Part shown: positions 13,646-21,761 of the stretch, piece by piece
Layout: each line of letters starts with the position of its first letter
How positions within the stretch are numbered: position 1 is the stretch's first letter
Assembly: GCA_016235775.1 (NCBI GenBank)
Contig: JACRIU010000103.1
Location: 1 to 32,316 of the forward strand
Origin: Hydrogenophilales bacterium
GTDB taxonomy: Bacteria > Pseudomonadota > Gammaproteobacteria > Burkholderiales > Thiobacteraceae
Length of the DNA stretch: 32,316 nt
Direction of reading: 5' to 3'
Notes under the pieces: model-generated
Database searches by the model: none
What the model saw: the letters and a program-made list of their open reading frames with translations, nothing else
Told to the model about the DNA's origin: nothing
Made by a program: the position numbers and the translations under genes

Positions 13646-14863
13646 TTAGTTCTGTGCGCCGCGATACACATGCGCCCGCGTCAGCGGATAGGGTATCGCG
13701 CCATTTTCCAGCGGTTTGCCCGCAAGGATTTGAAACAGCGACATCCAGCCGCGTTCGAAGGCATGCGCCGAACCGGCCATATAGATTTGCCAGATGCGGT
13801 ATTTTTCTTCGCCGACTAATTTCTTTGCTTCCACGGCATTTGCTTCCAGCCGGTCCACCCAGTGCCAGAGGGTGCGCGCATAGTGCGGGCGCAGGCATTC
13901 CGCATCCCAGCATTCTAGGCCGTGCGTGGAGAGCGATTCGATCACTTGCGACACATGCACCAACTCGCCGCCGGGGAATACGTATTGCTCGATGAAGTCG
14001 CTGATGCCGCTGCCGAGGCCCTCGGTATCGAGGCCGCTGGAAGTGATGCCGTGATTCATGACCAAGCCGCCCGGCTTCAACAGGCGATAGATTTTCGCGA
14101 AGTATTTGGGCAGGTTGTGGCGGCCGACGTGCTCGAACATGCCGACCGAGGCGATTTTGTCGAATGTTTCGTCTTCCGGCACGTCGCGGTAATCCATGAG
14201 GTGCACTTGCACGCGATCCTGCAAGCCGCGCGCCTGAATCTGCTCCTGCACATAGTCGTGCTGATTTTGGCTGAGCGTAATACCGGTGGCGCGCACCTGG
14301 TAATGCTCGGCCGCCCAAAGAATCAGCCCGCCCCAGCCGCAGCCGATGTCGAGCAGGCGTTCCTCCGGCTTGAGGTCGAGCTTGCGGCAAATGTGGTCGA
14401 GCTTCTGTTCTTGCGCGCGCTCCAGCGTGTCGCCGGCTTGCATGAAGTAGGCGCAGGAATACACGCGGCGTTGATCCAGCCACAGCGCATAAAATTCGTT
14501 GGAGACGTCGTAGTGATGGCTGATATTTTTGCGTTCGGTGGGTTTGGAATGTTTCCACCAGGACAGGGCGCGACTGCTTTTGTTATCGACGACGACTTCG
14601 CTTTCGCACAGATGCTCGCCAAAAGAAATGATGTCGCGCATGCGGCCCGCGAGGTCGATCTCGCGCTCCACGTAGCTCTTGGCGAGCTTGCCCAAGCTGG
14701 GTTTGGCGAGATTGAACAAGGCCTGGGGGCTGTTGAGCTTGAGCGTGACATCCGGCTGCTCGGAAAGGTGCAGGGCTTGGCCGTTCCACAACTCGACCGC
14801 CACCGGCAAATGATGGCGGCGCAGACGGTTTTCCACCAATTTGAGAATCTGGCTTTGCAACAT
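13646..14863 (-). CDS. cfa: Cyclopropane-fatty-acyl-phospholipid synthase family methyltransferase
   Basis: A 405-residue soluble S-adenosylmethionine-dependent enzyme that adds a methylene group across the double bond of membrane phospholipid acyl chains. Visible motifs are the SAM site ERLLDIGCGWGGLILWAA, GITLSQNQHDYVQ, FDKIASVGMFEHVG, LLKPGGLVMNHGI, FIEQYVFPGGELVHVSQV and the C-terminal YRIWQIYMAGSAHAFERGWM. Length suits the family. The gene follows DUF3501 by 72 bp on the same strand. TATACT (minus strand, 14916-14911) in that gap could be a -10 of its own, with only a weak -35. Membrane cyclopropanation is a known stress response, which fits the redox-stress genes upstream. Related C-methylating enzymes cannot be excluded. 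Confidence 0.92.
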   Translation of the reverse strand: MLQSQILKLVENRLRRHHLPVAVELWNGQALHLSEQPDVTLKLNSPQALFNLAKPSLGKLAKSYVEREIDLAGRMRDIISFGEHLCESEVVVDNKSSRALSWWKHSKPTERKNISHHYDVSNEFYALWLDQRRVYSCAYFMQAGDTLERAQEQKLDHICRKLDLKPEERLLDIGCGWGGLILWAAEHYQVRATGITLSQNQHDYVQEQIQARGLQDRVQVHLMDYRDVPEDETFDKIASVGMFEHVGRHNLPKYFAKIYRLLKPGGLVMNHGITSSGLDTEGLGSGISDFIEQYVFPGGELVHVSQVIESLSTHGLECWDAECLRPHYARTLWHWVDRLEANAVEAKKLVGEEKYRIWQIYMAGSAHAFERGWMSLFQILAGKPLENGAIPYPLTRAHVYRGAQN

Positions 14864-14935
14864 CTCGTTTCTCCTCTGATACGAACCACTACGCTGGCTC
14901 GTGAAAACTCAGTATAGGAAACGATTACTACATAT

Positions 14936-15520
14936 TTAAGCTAAATCTTGGGCCAGCGATGCGCGCACGGGGTCCGCTAGCGCTGCGATTTCCGAGGTGT
15001 ACTCCGGGTGATCGACGCCGATGCCGATGGCGGCGCCTCCCTTGATCGCGGCGATGCTGCCCGGATCCAGTTCGAAGCGCATGAAATGCACGGCCGAAGT
15101 TTTCTCCTCGTTCTCGCGCTCCAGGTCTTCGTCGGCGATGGCGTAAATTTTGGCGTGGCCCGCGGCCTGCACCCACATGCTGTTTTCAATGCCTTTCAGG
15201 CGCGTCAACATCACGCGGCGTTCGTCCTCATCCGTGTACTCGATCATCATGGTGACTTTCCAGTTACGGCCATCGGGGATCAGCGGATTGTAGGTGTCGA
15301 GTTCATCCTGGATGCCGGCTTCTTCGAAAATGCGCTCGGCGCGCAGCATTTCCTGAATCTGATAGCGCATGGTCAACTCGTCCTCGAAGATGAGGGTGAG
15401 GTGGTCGCCCAGGCAAACGGTGCGCACTTTTTTATGCGCGATGACCTGCGTGCGTAGGGCGGGACGCGCCTTGGCATAGGCTTCAAGCGTCAGCAAATTT
15501 TCGTGGGTGAGTTTCGGCAT
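14936..15520 (-). CDS. DUF3501 family protein of the rubrerythrin operon
   Basis: A 194-residue cytoplasmic protein without a signal or membrane helix. The start MPKLTHENLLTLEAYAKAR and the following VIAHKKVRTVCLGDHLTLIFED, TMRYQIQEMLRAERIFEE, YNPLIPDGRNWKVTMMIEY and VHFMRFEL match DUF3501. Function is unknown. DUF3501 genes recur beside rubrerythrin and two-cluster Fe-S proteins, as here. ATG 15520 is chosen over an upstream in-frame ATG because AAGGAA lies seven bases before it and the family begins at this point. It is 38 bp from the ferritin gene upstream and probably co-transcribed. Confidence 0.87.
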   Translation of the reverse strand: MPKLTHENLLTLEAYAKARPALRTQVIAHKKVRTVCLGDHLTLIFEDELTMRYQIQEMLRAERIFEEAGIQDELDTYNPLIPDGRNWKVTMMIEYTDEDERRVMLTRLKGIENSMWVQAAGHAKIYAIADEDLERENEEKTSAVHFMRFELDPGSIAAIKGGAAIGIGVDHPEYTSEIAALADPVRASLAQDLA

Positions 15521-15558
15521 GGCGGTTCCTTGTGTCGGCATGGGTGCAAGCATGGTCA

Positions 15559-15855
15559 TCATTCCTTATGTTGCCCGGCGATCGGGCCTTCCTTAAAAAG
15601 ATTGTCCTTTAGTTCATGGGAAAAGGCCGGGTCGTGGCGGCGAATCCACTCCAGCACCATGGCGGCGTGCTCTTTCTCCTCGTCGCGGTTGTGCGCCAGG
15701 ATGCGCTTCAGTTCCGCATCGCTGCAGGCGTCCACGCGCTGGTTGTACCAATCCACCGCTTCCAGTTCTTCCATCAGCGAGACGATGGCGCGGTGCATGT
15801 CCAGGGTCGCGGCGGAGAGTTTTTCAACAGGTTCGTGATAGCCTTCATTTGCCAT
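15559..15855 (-). CDS. EncFtn-type ferritin-like protein lacking an encapsulin-targeting tail
   Basis: A 98-residue protein that closely resembles the ferritin-like domain of encapsulated ferritin (Rhodospirillum rubrum EncFtn): YHEPVEKLS, MHRAIVSLMEELEAVDWYNQ, ILAHNRDEEKEHAAMVLEWI. The ferroxidase ligands known in EncFtn (E32, E62, H65) correspond to E30, E60 and H63 here, and the entry-site residues E29, E32 and W36 are also kept. EncFtn proteins normally continue into a tail ending in a GSLR-like encapsulin-targeting peptide; this one stops at KEGPIAGQHKE. No encapsulin gene is in the window. GAGGAG lies upstream of ATG 15855, overlapping the preceding gene's end. Predicted role: iron(II) oxidation in the cytoplasm. 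Confidence 0.88.
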   Translation of the reverse strand: MANEGYHEPVEKLSAATLDMHRAIVSLMEELEAVDWYNQRVDACSDAELKRILAHNRDEEKEHAAMVLEWIRRHDPAFSHELKDNLFKEGPIAGQHKE

Positions 15856-15868
15856 GTGTTTGCTCCTC

Positions 15869-17200
15869 TTAGAGTCCGTAAGCGATGCGAATTAAAGTGA
15901 TCGGGTGTTCCTTCCGCGCTTTGGTTTCTGCGCCCATGCCTTGCATGATGTGGCGGCCGGCGATGGCGCAATCGGAGCTGATGTAATCCGGTTCCTTATT
16001 GGCCATGGCCTTGAACACCGGCTTGCCGATTTTCATCGAGTTGGCGAAGAACTCGGATTTTACGCCCCAGGTGCCGTCATGGCCGGAGCAGCGCTCCACC
16101 GTATTGACTTGCGTATCCGGCACTAATTGCAGCATCTCGCGGGTTTTTTGCCCCATGTTCTGCACGCGCAGATGGCAGGCGATGTGATACGAAACTTTGC
16201 CCAGTTTTTGCGGAAAATCGGTCTTCAATAATCCGTCCACCTTGCGTGCGATCATGTATTCGAAGGGATCCCACATCGCTTCCGCCACCAAAGCAACATC
16301 TATATCGCCAGGGAACATCAGCGGCAATTCCTGTTTGTACATGAGCGTGCAGGAGGGCACGGCGCTCAAAATCGCATAGCCCTCGCGCGCCATTTTGGCG
16401 AGTTGCGGGATGTTGATGTCTTTGAGTTTCTCCACTGCGTCGAGGTCGCCCAACTCCAGTTTGGGCATGCCGCAGCAGGCTTCTTTTTCTACCAGCCGCG
16501 CGGGAATTTCATTGTGCGCGAGAATTTTCAACAGATCGTGGCCGATGCCCGGTTCGTTGTAATTCACATAACAAGTGGCATAAATCGCCACCTTGCCCGG
16601 CGTGCGTTGACCGGTTTTTACCGGGAAGCTGTCCTTGGGTTCGGCATGGGGGCGGAATGTCGCGCTGGCGTATTCCGGCAAGACCCGGTCTTTGTGCACG
16701 CCCAGCACGCTGTCCATCAAGGCGCGCGCGGCGGGGGTTTTGTTCAGCGCGTTCACGGTTTGCACCACCACCGGGATCGTCGCCAGCTTGCCCAGCGCGT
16801 CGGTGCTGGAGAGCAATTTGTCGCGGAAGGTGGTCTCGCCTTTTTTGTATTTGATTGCCTTCGCGCGCAGCATCAGGTGCGGGAAATCGAGCGCCCATTC
16901 ATGCGGCGGCACATAGGGGCATTTGGTCATGAAGCACAAGTCGCACAGATAGCATTGATCGACGACCTGCCAATAATCTTCGGTTTTCACCCCATCCATT
17001 TCCAGGGTGGGGGAGTTGTCCACCAGATCGAACAGGGTGGGAAACGAGGTGCAGAGGCTCACGCAGCGGCGGCAACCGTGGCACGCTTCGAATACCCGAT
17101 GCAGTTCCTGGTTGAGCGCGGCTTCATCCCAGAAGCTCGGGTTCTTCCAATCCAACGCATGCCGCTGGGGTGCTTCCAAGCTGCCTTCACGCGCGCTCAT
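15869..17200 (-). CDS. GlpC/HdrD-like Fe-S protein with two [4Fe-4S] motifs and two CCG domains
   Basis: A 443-residue soluble protein. Two ferredoxin-type motifs are C40-HG-C43-RR-C46-VSL-C50 and C83-YL-C86-DL-C89-x4-C94-P. Two CCG domains follow, as in GlpC, glycolate oxidase GlcF and heterodisulfide reductase HdrD/HdrB. The first has C210, C242-C243-G and C284 (PSCTLM, no CxxC); the second has C342, C371-S-G and C411, so its CC is CS. These departures suggest at least one altered or lost CCG cluster. It lies 72 bp after rubrerythrin and 13 bp before the EncFtn-like gene. Likely an electron-transfer partner of the neighbours; its donor and acceptor are unknown. Confidence 0.88.
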   Translation of the reverse strand: MSAREGSLEAPQRHALDWKNPSFWDEAALNQELHRVFEACHGCRRCVSLCTSFPTLFDLVDNSPTLEMDGVKTEDYWQVVDQCYLCDLCFMTKCPYVPPHEWALDFPHLMLRAKAIKYKKGETTFRDKLLSSTDALGKLATIPVVVQTVNALNKTPAARALMDSVLGVHKDRVLPEYASATFRPHAEPKDSFPVKTGQRTPGKVAIYATCYVNYNEPGIGHDLLKILAHNEIPARLVEKEACCGMPKLELGDLDAVEKLKDINIPQLAKMAREGYAILSAVPSCTLMYKQELPLMFPGDIDVALVAEAMWDPFEYMIARKVDGLLKTDFPQKLGKVSYHIACHLRVQNMGQKTREMLQLVPDTQVNTVERCSGHDGTWGVKSEFFANSMKIGKPVFKAMANKEPDYISSDCAIAGRHIMQGMGAETKARKEHPITLIRIAYGL

Positions 17201-17231
17201 TCCTCGTGCCTTTCTACCGATATGGGAAAAT

Positions 17232-17257
17232 GCTTCCGCTCCCCTTGGAGCGGAAGC
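17232..17257 (-). terminator. Hairpin between rubrerythrin and Fe-S protein genes, possible attenuator
   Basis: Perfect 11-bp stem: arms 17232-17242 (GCTTCCGCTCC) and 17247-17257 (GGAGCGGAAGC) with a 4-base loop. On the minus strand it lies 15 bp after the rubrerythrin stop and is followed by ATTTTCCC, a short T run. This looks like a weak intrinsic terminator that would let rubrerythrin be made in excess over the downstream genes. Confidence 0.55.
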
Positions 17258-17272
17258 GCTTGCCGAGTGCGA

Positions 17273-17692
17273 TTAGCTGCCTAGCGAATCCAGGGCCTTT
17301 TGGAAGCGGTTGGCGTGCGAGCGTTCGGCTTTTGCCAGTGTTTCGAACCAATCGGCGATCTCGTCGAAACCTTCGTCACGCGCGGATTTCGCCATGCCTG
17401 GGTACATGTCGGTGTACTCGTGCGTCTCGCCGGCGATCGAGGCTTTCAGGTTGTCGCCGGTGGGGCCGATGGGCAGGCCGGTGGCGGGATCGCCCACGGC
17501 TTCCATGTACTCCAAATGACCGTGTGCATGGCCGGTTTCGCCTTCCGCGGTGGAGCGGAACACCGCGGCAACATCGTTAAAGCCTTCCACGTCGGCTTTG
17601 GCTGCGAAGTACAGATAACGGCGATTGGCTTGGGATTCGCCGGCAAATGCGGCTTTCAGATTTTCGAAGGTTTTCGAGCCTTTGAGGTTCAT
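17273..17692 (-). CDS. Rubrerythrin, diiron domain only
   Basis: A 139-residue non-heme diiron peroxidase-type protein. The ligands are clear: E19 ([14 protein letters not shown]), E52-x2-H55 (EGETGH), E89 and E92 (AGETHEY), and E123-x2-H126 (KAERSH). The C-terminal rubredoxin domain of classical rubrerythrin is absent, so electrons must come from another protein, perhaps the Fe-S protein encoded next. ATG 17692 is preferred over the adjacent GTG 17695 because AAGGAG lies six bases before it. It has a good promoter upstream and heads the operon with the Fe-S protein, EncFtn-like protein and DUF3501. Expected role: reduction of hydrogen peroxide and protection of iron proteins in the cytoplasm. 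Confidence 0.95.
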   Translation of the reverse strand: MNLKGSKTFENLKAAFAGESQANRRYLYFAAKADVEGFNDVAAVFRSTAEGETGHAHGHLEYMEAVGDPATGLPIGPTGDNLKASIAGETHEYTDMYPGMAKSARDEGFDEIADWFETLAKAERSHANRFQKALDSLGS

Positions 17693-17735
17693 CACGGTCT
17701 CCTTGTAAAGTTGGCGGACGGTAAATAAATTAAAA

Positions 17736-17759
17736 ACAGTTAGACTTAATCCAAACTGT
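17736..17759 (-). promoter_or_regulatory. Candidate operator at the rubrerythrin transcription start
   Basis: Inverted repeat ACAGTT-N12-AACTGT (17736-17741 and 17754-17759). With the -10 at 17771-17766, transcription should begin near 17759, so the palindrome covers about +1 to +24, a typical repressor position. The cognate regulator is unknown; an Rrf2- or Fur-family protein would be plausible, but neither consensus is matched. Confidence 0.4.
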
Positions 17760-17765
17760 AAATCA

Positions 17766-17795
17766 AGTATAAATATGGTGTAGGCATGCTGTCAA
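17766..17795 (-). promoter_or_regulatory. Sigma-70 promoter of the rubrerythrin operon
   Basis: On the minus strand, a perfect -35 TTGACA (17795-17790), an 18-bp spacer and -10 TATACT (17771-17766; five of six consensus bases). It lies about 75 bp before the rubrerythrin ATG and is the best-matching promoter I see in the window. Confidence 0.7.
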
Positions 17796-17896
17796 GGGGG
17801 GCTATCAAATGCATGCTAATTGGCCGCGAATCGCAGGGAGTGCGGGGAATTTGATAATACTGTTTTGTCAGGTGCTTCCCTCTGATTTTGCCGGAG

Positions 17897-18502
17897 CTAT
17901 GCCAGTTTTCCGAAGTGTATATACGCTTGCTCGATTTCGGCAAAAGTCTGTGCGATCGGCGTGGTAACGATTTCCATGCCGAGCTGGCGTGCGATGCGCG
18001 CGGCGGAAAACAGGCCGCGCACCATTTCCCGGCCATTCACCGTGTCCACCACCAGCGCATGCTGGCGGCCACAGCGTTGCAGGGTTGAGACAATATTGCC
18101 GATGCGCGCAGCAAGCACATCGGAGAGTTTTAGCACCTCCAACCGCTCGCGCGGGGTCATGATGTCGGCCACCAGAATCTCGCGATGGGCGCCGCCTTGG
18201 CGCTCGATGAATTGCAGCGGTTTTTCACCCAGAATGTCGCCGGCGGTTATCAATCCCACCAATGCCCCCTCGTTATCCAGCACGAAGAGCATGCGTACGC
18301 CGCGCCGGTGCATGCGCTTCTCAGCCACATCAATACCCGCTTCGGGTGTGATAGAGACGGCCGTGGTGGCGCGCAGATCGGTCATGACATCCAGCGCCGG
18401 ATGATTCGCCTTCAGATGGCAGGTTTGTTGCAGATCGGGCTGGGTCAAATCCGCCCCCGGTGCGAGGGCGTGCAATTGCAAAGGCGTGTAATCGCTCAGC
18501 AT
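17897..18502 (-). CDS. CBS domain-pair protein
   Basis: A 201-residue cytoplasmic protein with two CBS motifs: about residues 40-97 (DVMTDLRATTAVSITPEAGIDVAEKRM ... LVGLITAGDILGEKP) and 112-175 (VADIMTPRERLEVLKLSDVLAARIGNI ... GLFSAARIARQLG). CBS pairs bind adenine nucleotides or SAM and usually act as energy or redox sensors; no catalytic domain is attached. AAAGGAG lies just before ATG 18502, so an upstream TTG start is rejected. It precedes the rubrerythrin promoter by about 100 bp in the same direction, but that promoter suggests separate transcription. Confidence 0.88.
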   Translation of the reverse strand: MLSDYTPLQLHALAPGADLTQPDLQQTCHLKANHPALDVMTDLRATTAVSITPEAGIDVAEKRMHRRGVRMLFVLDNEGALVGLITAGDILGEKPLQFIERQGGAHREILVADIMTPRERLEVLKLSDVLAARIGNIVSTLQRCGRQHALVVDTVNGREMVRGLFSAARIARQLGMEIVTTPIAQTFAEIEQAYIHFGKLA

Positions 18503-18610
18503 GGCGGCTCCTTTCAACAGAATTGGGCTTAAAACCTATCTTATAAATACTAGAACATGCGGCTGGATTGGCAACCCACTGCCGCGGATGCGGATGGGCG
18601 CGCTCGGGAT

Positions 18611-19009
18611 TTATAGCGGCATCGGCTGCGCGTCAGCCAAGCGCAGCCAGCCGCGCAGGATGCGATACAGCACCCAAATTCCGGTCATCACGCCGATGAC
18701 CCAGGCAAGGGGGATGCCGATGAAGGTCAGAAACAGCCAGATCATCACGATCAGCCACAGCAAGGCGAACCAGAAGGTGCGGATTTGCCAGCGGAAATGG
18801 GATTGCAGATAGGTGCCGTAAGCCTCGTCGCGCTTGAGGTAATTCAGAATCACCGCGATGATCGACGGCCAGCCGGTGAGAAACGCCGTCACGATAAACG
18901 CCGGGCTGAGCAAACCGGTCACGGCGCTGAACGCATGCAGTACATAGATGACACGGGTAAGCGTGACCATGCCTTCTTGGGGCGCGGTGGGGCGGGGAGG
19001 CGTGTTCAC
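18611..19009 (-). CDS. Small multi-pass membrane protein (DUF4870/Tic20-like)
   Basis: A 132-residue protein with three predicted hydrophobic segments (about 21-45, 80-100 and 104-120). The conserved pattern is VIYVLHAFSAVTGL, then IIAVILNYLKRDEAYGTYLQSHFRWQIRTFWFALLW, with a final WVLYRILRGWLRL; this combination fits the DUF4870-type membrane family. Function is unknown. The start could be GTG 19009, nine bases after the rppH stop and favoured by coupling, or ATG 18970, which would remove a short proline-rich N-terminus. Probably co-transcribed with rppH. Confidence 0.78.
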   Translation of the reverse strand: MNTPPRPTAPQEGMVTLTRVIYVLHAFSAVTGLLSPAFIVTAFLTGWPSIIAVILNYLKRDEAYGTYLQSHFRWQIRTFWFALLWLIVMIWLFLTFIGIPLAWVIGVMTGIWVLYRILRGWLRLADAQPMPL

Positions 19010-19018
19010 GTGGGTAGC

Positions 19019-19519
19019 TTAGGAGCTTTCCGCAGCAGTCCGCCGATCGCGGTCGAGGTAGGTAACCAATTCGTTCAGCGCCAAGCGATAGACATCGCGC
19101 TTGAATTCGATCACCGACTCCAGCGGCACCCAGTACTCGCTCCAACGCCAGGCGTCGAATTCCGGATGTCCGCTTGCGCGCAAGCTCACATCACAGTCGC
19201 GCCCGACCAAGCGCAGCAAGAACCAGATTTGCTTCTGGCCCTTATAGCTGCTGCGCCACTCACGCTTGATCCAATGCGCCGGCACCTCGTAACGCAACCA
19301 GTTTTTTGTTCGGCCCAGGATATGCACATGATGGGACTGTAAGCCCACCTCTTCATACAACTCCCGGTACATGGCCTGTTCGGGGGATTCCCCCTTATCA
19401 ATGCCGCCCTGCGGGAATTGCCAGGAATGTTCGCGTATCCGTTTGCCCCAGAAAACCTCGTTTTTTGCGTTGCACAAGATGATGCCGACATTGGGTCGAT
19501 ACCCATCGCGGTCGATCAT
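19019..19519 (-). CDS. rppH: RNA pyrophosphohydrolase RppH
   Basis: A 166-residue Nudix enzyme that removes pyrophosphate from the 5' end of triphosphorylated mRNA and so starts RNase E-dependent decay. The N-terminus [17 protein letters not shown] and the blocks [24 protein letters not shown] and [11 protein letters not shown] are characteristic of RppH rather than other Nudix proteins. The Nudix box is [23 protein letters not shown]. It is divergent from argJ across 126 bp. AAGGA lies upstream of ATG 19519. Confidence 0.95.
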   Translation of the reverse strand: MIDRDGYRPNVGIILCNAKNEVFWGKRIREHSWQFPQGGIDKGESPEQAMYRELYEEVGLQSHHVHILGRTKNWLRYEVPAHWIKREWRSSYKGQKQIWFLLRLVGRDCDVSLRASGHPEFDAWRWSEYWVPLESVIEFKRDVYRLALNELVTYLDRDRRTAAESS

Positions 19520-19645
19520 TCTCGATCCTTCAATTTGTAAATTGTCACCATTGTTTCATATTTCAAACACCCAATACAAGACGCCCGGCGCGGGGGTGGC
19601 TATCGGGTACAATAGGTTTCTCATTCAACCTGTTAGAGCATGTTC

Positions 19646-20872
19646 ATGCCCGTCAATTTCACACCTACCGCACGCGATAAATTACTGCCTATCAAAGGGA
19701 TTTCATTGGGGATTGCCGAAGCCAATATCAAGAAGCCGGGGCGCAAGGATTTGCTCGTAATCGCGCTCGACGCGGGAGCGGAAGTGACCGCCGTTTTCAC
19801 CCAAAACCGCTTTTGCGCCGCGCCGGTGATCGTGGCGCGAGCACATCTCGAATCCGGGCGGCCGATCCGGGCACTGGTGATCAATACCGGCAATGCCAAT
19901 GCCGGCACCGGCGAGGAGGGGCTGACCCGCGCCGGAGCGGTGTGCCGCGCGCTGTCGGTGCTGCTCGGGTGCAAGCCGGAACAAGTGTTGCCGTTTTCCA
20001 CCGGCGTGATCATGGAACCCTTGCCCGTCGACAAAATCCTGGCCGGTCTGCCGAGTTGCGTGAATCAGCTGGGTCAAGCCGACTGGTACGATGCGGCGCA
20101 AGCGATCATGACCACGGACATCGTGCCCAAGGCCTTCTCCCGGCAAGTGACGGTGAATGGACAAACCGCCACCATCACCGGCATCGCCAAAGGCTCGGGC
20201 ATGATCCATCCGAATATGGCGACCATGCTCGGCTATATCGCCACCGATGCCGCCGTGACCCAAGATGCGCTGCAAGCGATGCTGCATCACGCCGTGGCGC
20301 ATTCCTTCAACTGCATCACCGTGGATGGCGACACCTCCACCAACGACGCGTGCGTATTGATCGCCACGGGGCTTGGCGGGGCGCGCGTTTCCGGTGCCAG
20401 CGGCGACGATTACCTGGCCCTGCGCGATGCGGTGACCGAAGTGGCGGCAAGCTTGGCGCAAGCCATCGTGCGCGACGGCGAGGGCGCGACCAAATTCATG
20501 ACCATTCAGGTGGAAGGCGGAAAATCCGCAGCCGAATGCCGCACCGTCGCGTATGCGATTGCGCATTCGCCGCTGGTCAAAACTGCATTTTTCGCCTCGG
20601 ACCCGAATCTGGGCCGCATCCTGGCCGCGATCGGCTATGCGGGCATCCTTGACCTCGATGTGTCCAGGATTCAGTTGTATCTGGGCGATGTCCTGGTCGC
20701 GGAAAAGGGTGGCCGCGCCGGCGCCTATCGCGAAGAAGATGGCCAGCGGGTGATGCGGCAAGCGGAAATTCCGGTGCGCGTGCTGCTGCATCGCGGCGAA
20801 GCGGCGGCGACCGTTTGGACCTGCGATTTTTCCTACGATTATGTGAAGATCAATGCGGAATACCGAAGCTGA
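19646..20872 (+). CDS. argJ: Bifunctional glutamate N-acetyltransferase/ornithine acetyltransferase ArgJ
   Basis: A 408-residue arginine biosynthesis enzyme that moves acetyl groups from N-acetylornithine to glutamate and can also acetylate glutamate from acetyl-CoA. The self-cleavage and nucleophile site is [12 protein letters not shown]193-MLG. Other blocks are [62 protein letters not shown] and [16 protein letters not shown] 19646 is chosen because homologues begin MPVN; ATG 19640 would add two residues. The 3' end overlaps the DUF815 gene by 20 bp, so the two are co-translated. Confidence 0.96.
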   Translation: MPVNFTPTARDKLLPIKGISLGIAEANIKKPGRKDLLVIALDAGAEVTAVFTQNRFCAAPVIVARAHLESGRPIRALVINTGNANAGTGEEGLTRAGAVCRALSVLLGCKPEQVLPFSTGVIMEPLPVDKILAGLPSCVNQLGQADWYDAAQAIMTTDIVPKAFSRQVTVNGQTATITGIAKGSGMIHPNMATMLGYIATDAAVTQDALQAMLHHAVAHSFNCITVDGDTSTNDACVLIATGLGGARVSGASGDDYLALRDAVTEVAASLAQAIVRDGEGATKFMTIQVEGGKSAAECRTVAYAIAHSPLVKTAFFASDPNLGRILAAIGYAGILDLDVSRIQLYLGDVLVAEKGGRAGAYREEDGQRVMRQAEIPVRVLLHRGEAAATVWTCDFSYDYVKINAEYRS

Positions 20873-21761
20873 TTTAGTGGCGCGGGTGGCCGGGCTGATC
20901 GATCGCCTCGAAACGCTGTTGCCCGCGCCCGCCGCTGCGCCGGATTGGAAAGCCGCCATCGCCTACCGCTGGCGCAATCAAAACGGCCGCGGCTATCTCA
21001 AGCCGGTGGCGCATCCGCACCGCATTCGCTTGGCCGATCTGCGCGGCGTGGATGAACAAAAGCAAATCATCGAGCGCAACACGCGCCAATTCGTCGTGGG
21101 CCAACCCGCGAACAATGTGCTGCTATCGGGTGCGCGCGGCACGGGTAAATCCTCCCTGGTCAAAGCGGTGCTGAGTCAATTCGCAAGCAAAGGCCTGCGG
21201 CTGATCGAAGTGGAAAAACGCGATCTGGGCGATCTGCCCGATATCGTGGATTTGATTTATGGCCGCCCCGAGCGCTTTATCCTGTTTTGCGACGACCTTT
21301 CTTTCGGCGCCGATGAGCCGGGCTATCAGGCCTTGAAGGCGATTCTCGACGGCTCGATTGCCTCCACCTCGGATAATTTGCTGGTGTACGCCACCTCCAA
21401 CCGCCGGCATCTGATGCCGGAATACATGGAAGAAAATCTCGGCACACGCCATGTGGGGCACGAGGTGCATCCGGACGAAGCGGTGGAAGAAAAAGTATCG
21501 CTGTCCGAGCGCTTCGGCGTCTGGCTGTCGTTCTATCCATTCGATCAAGACGCCTATCTCGCCATCGCCGACTACTGGGTGGCGCAACTCGGCGGCGCGC
21601 TGGGCGACGCGGAAAAACGCCAGCACGCCGCGCTGCAATGGGCGCTATTACGCGGCTCGCGTAGTGGGCGCGTGGCTTGGCAATTCGCGCGCGATTGGGT
21701 GGGGCGGCAATCGATGAGAAAAAAACTTCAGCCACGGATGAACACGGATGCACACGGATGA
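20853..21761 (+). CDS. DUF815 family P-loop ATPase
   Basis: A 302-residue AAA-like ATPase. Walker A is [18 protein letters not shown] (about residues 90-107), Walker B is [11 protein letters not shown], and [15 protein letters not shown] follows; these are DUF815 hallmarks. Function is not established for the family. It overlaps argJ by 20 bp, a pairing frequent in Betaproteobacteria. The real protein probably ends near VGRQSMRKK: the last ~10 residues (PRMNTDAHG) are encoded by the left arm of the intergenic repeat at 21732-21806, which looks inserted across the original stop. Confidence 0.92.
   Translation: MRNTEADLVARVAGLIDRLETLLPAPAAAPDWKAAIAYRWRNQNGRGYLKPVAHPHRIRLADLRGVDEQKQIIERNTRQFVVGQPANNVLLSGARGTGKSSLVKAVLSQFASKGLRLIEVEKRDLGDLPDIVDLIYGRPERFILFCDDLSFGADEPGYQALKAILDGSIASTSDNLLVYATSNRRHLMPEYMEENLGTRHVGHEVHPDEAVEEKVSLSERFGVWLSFYPFDQDAYLAIADYWVAQLGGALGDAEKRQHAALQWALLRGSRSGRVAWQFARDWVGRQSMRKKLQPRMNTDAHG

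Noticed and set aside
13110-14558. A 482-codon minus-strand frame spanning cfa, the intergenic region and the P460 gene
   Set aside because: It is out of frame with the clear cfa-type methyltransferase on the same strand and antisense to P460; the translation is Arg/Ala-rich without family features.
15559-15855. Possible encapsulin nanocompartment locus
   Set aside because: The EncFtn-like gene suggested it, but no shell-protein gene is visible on either side and the targeting tail is missing, so an encapsulin system is not claimed.
19703-20959. A 418-codon minus-strand frame opposite argJ
   Set aside because: argJ is certain and the antisense product has no domain pattern.
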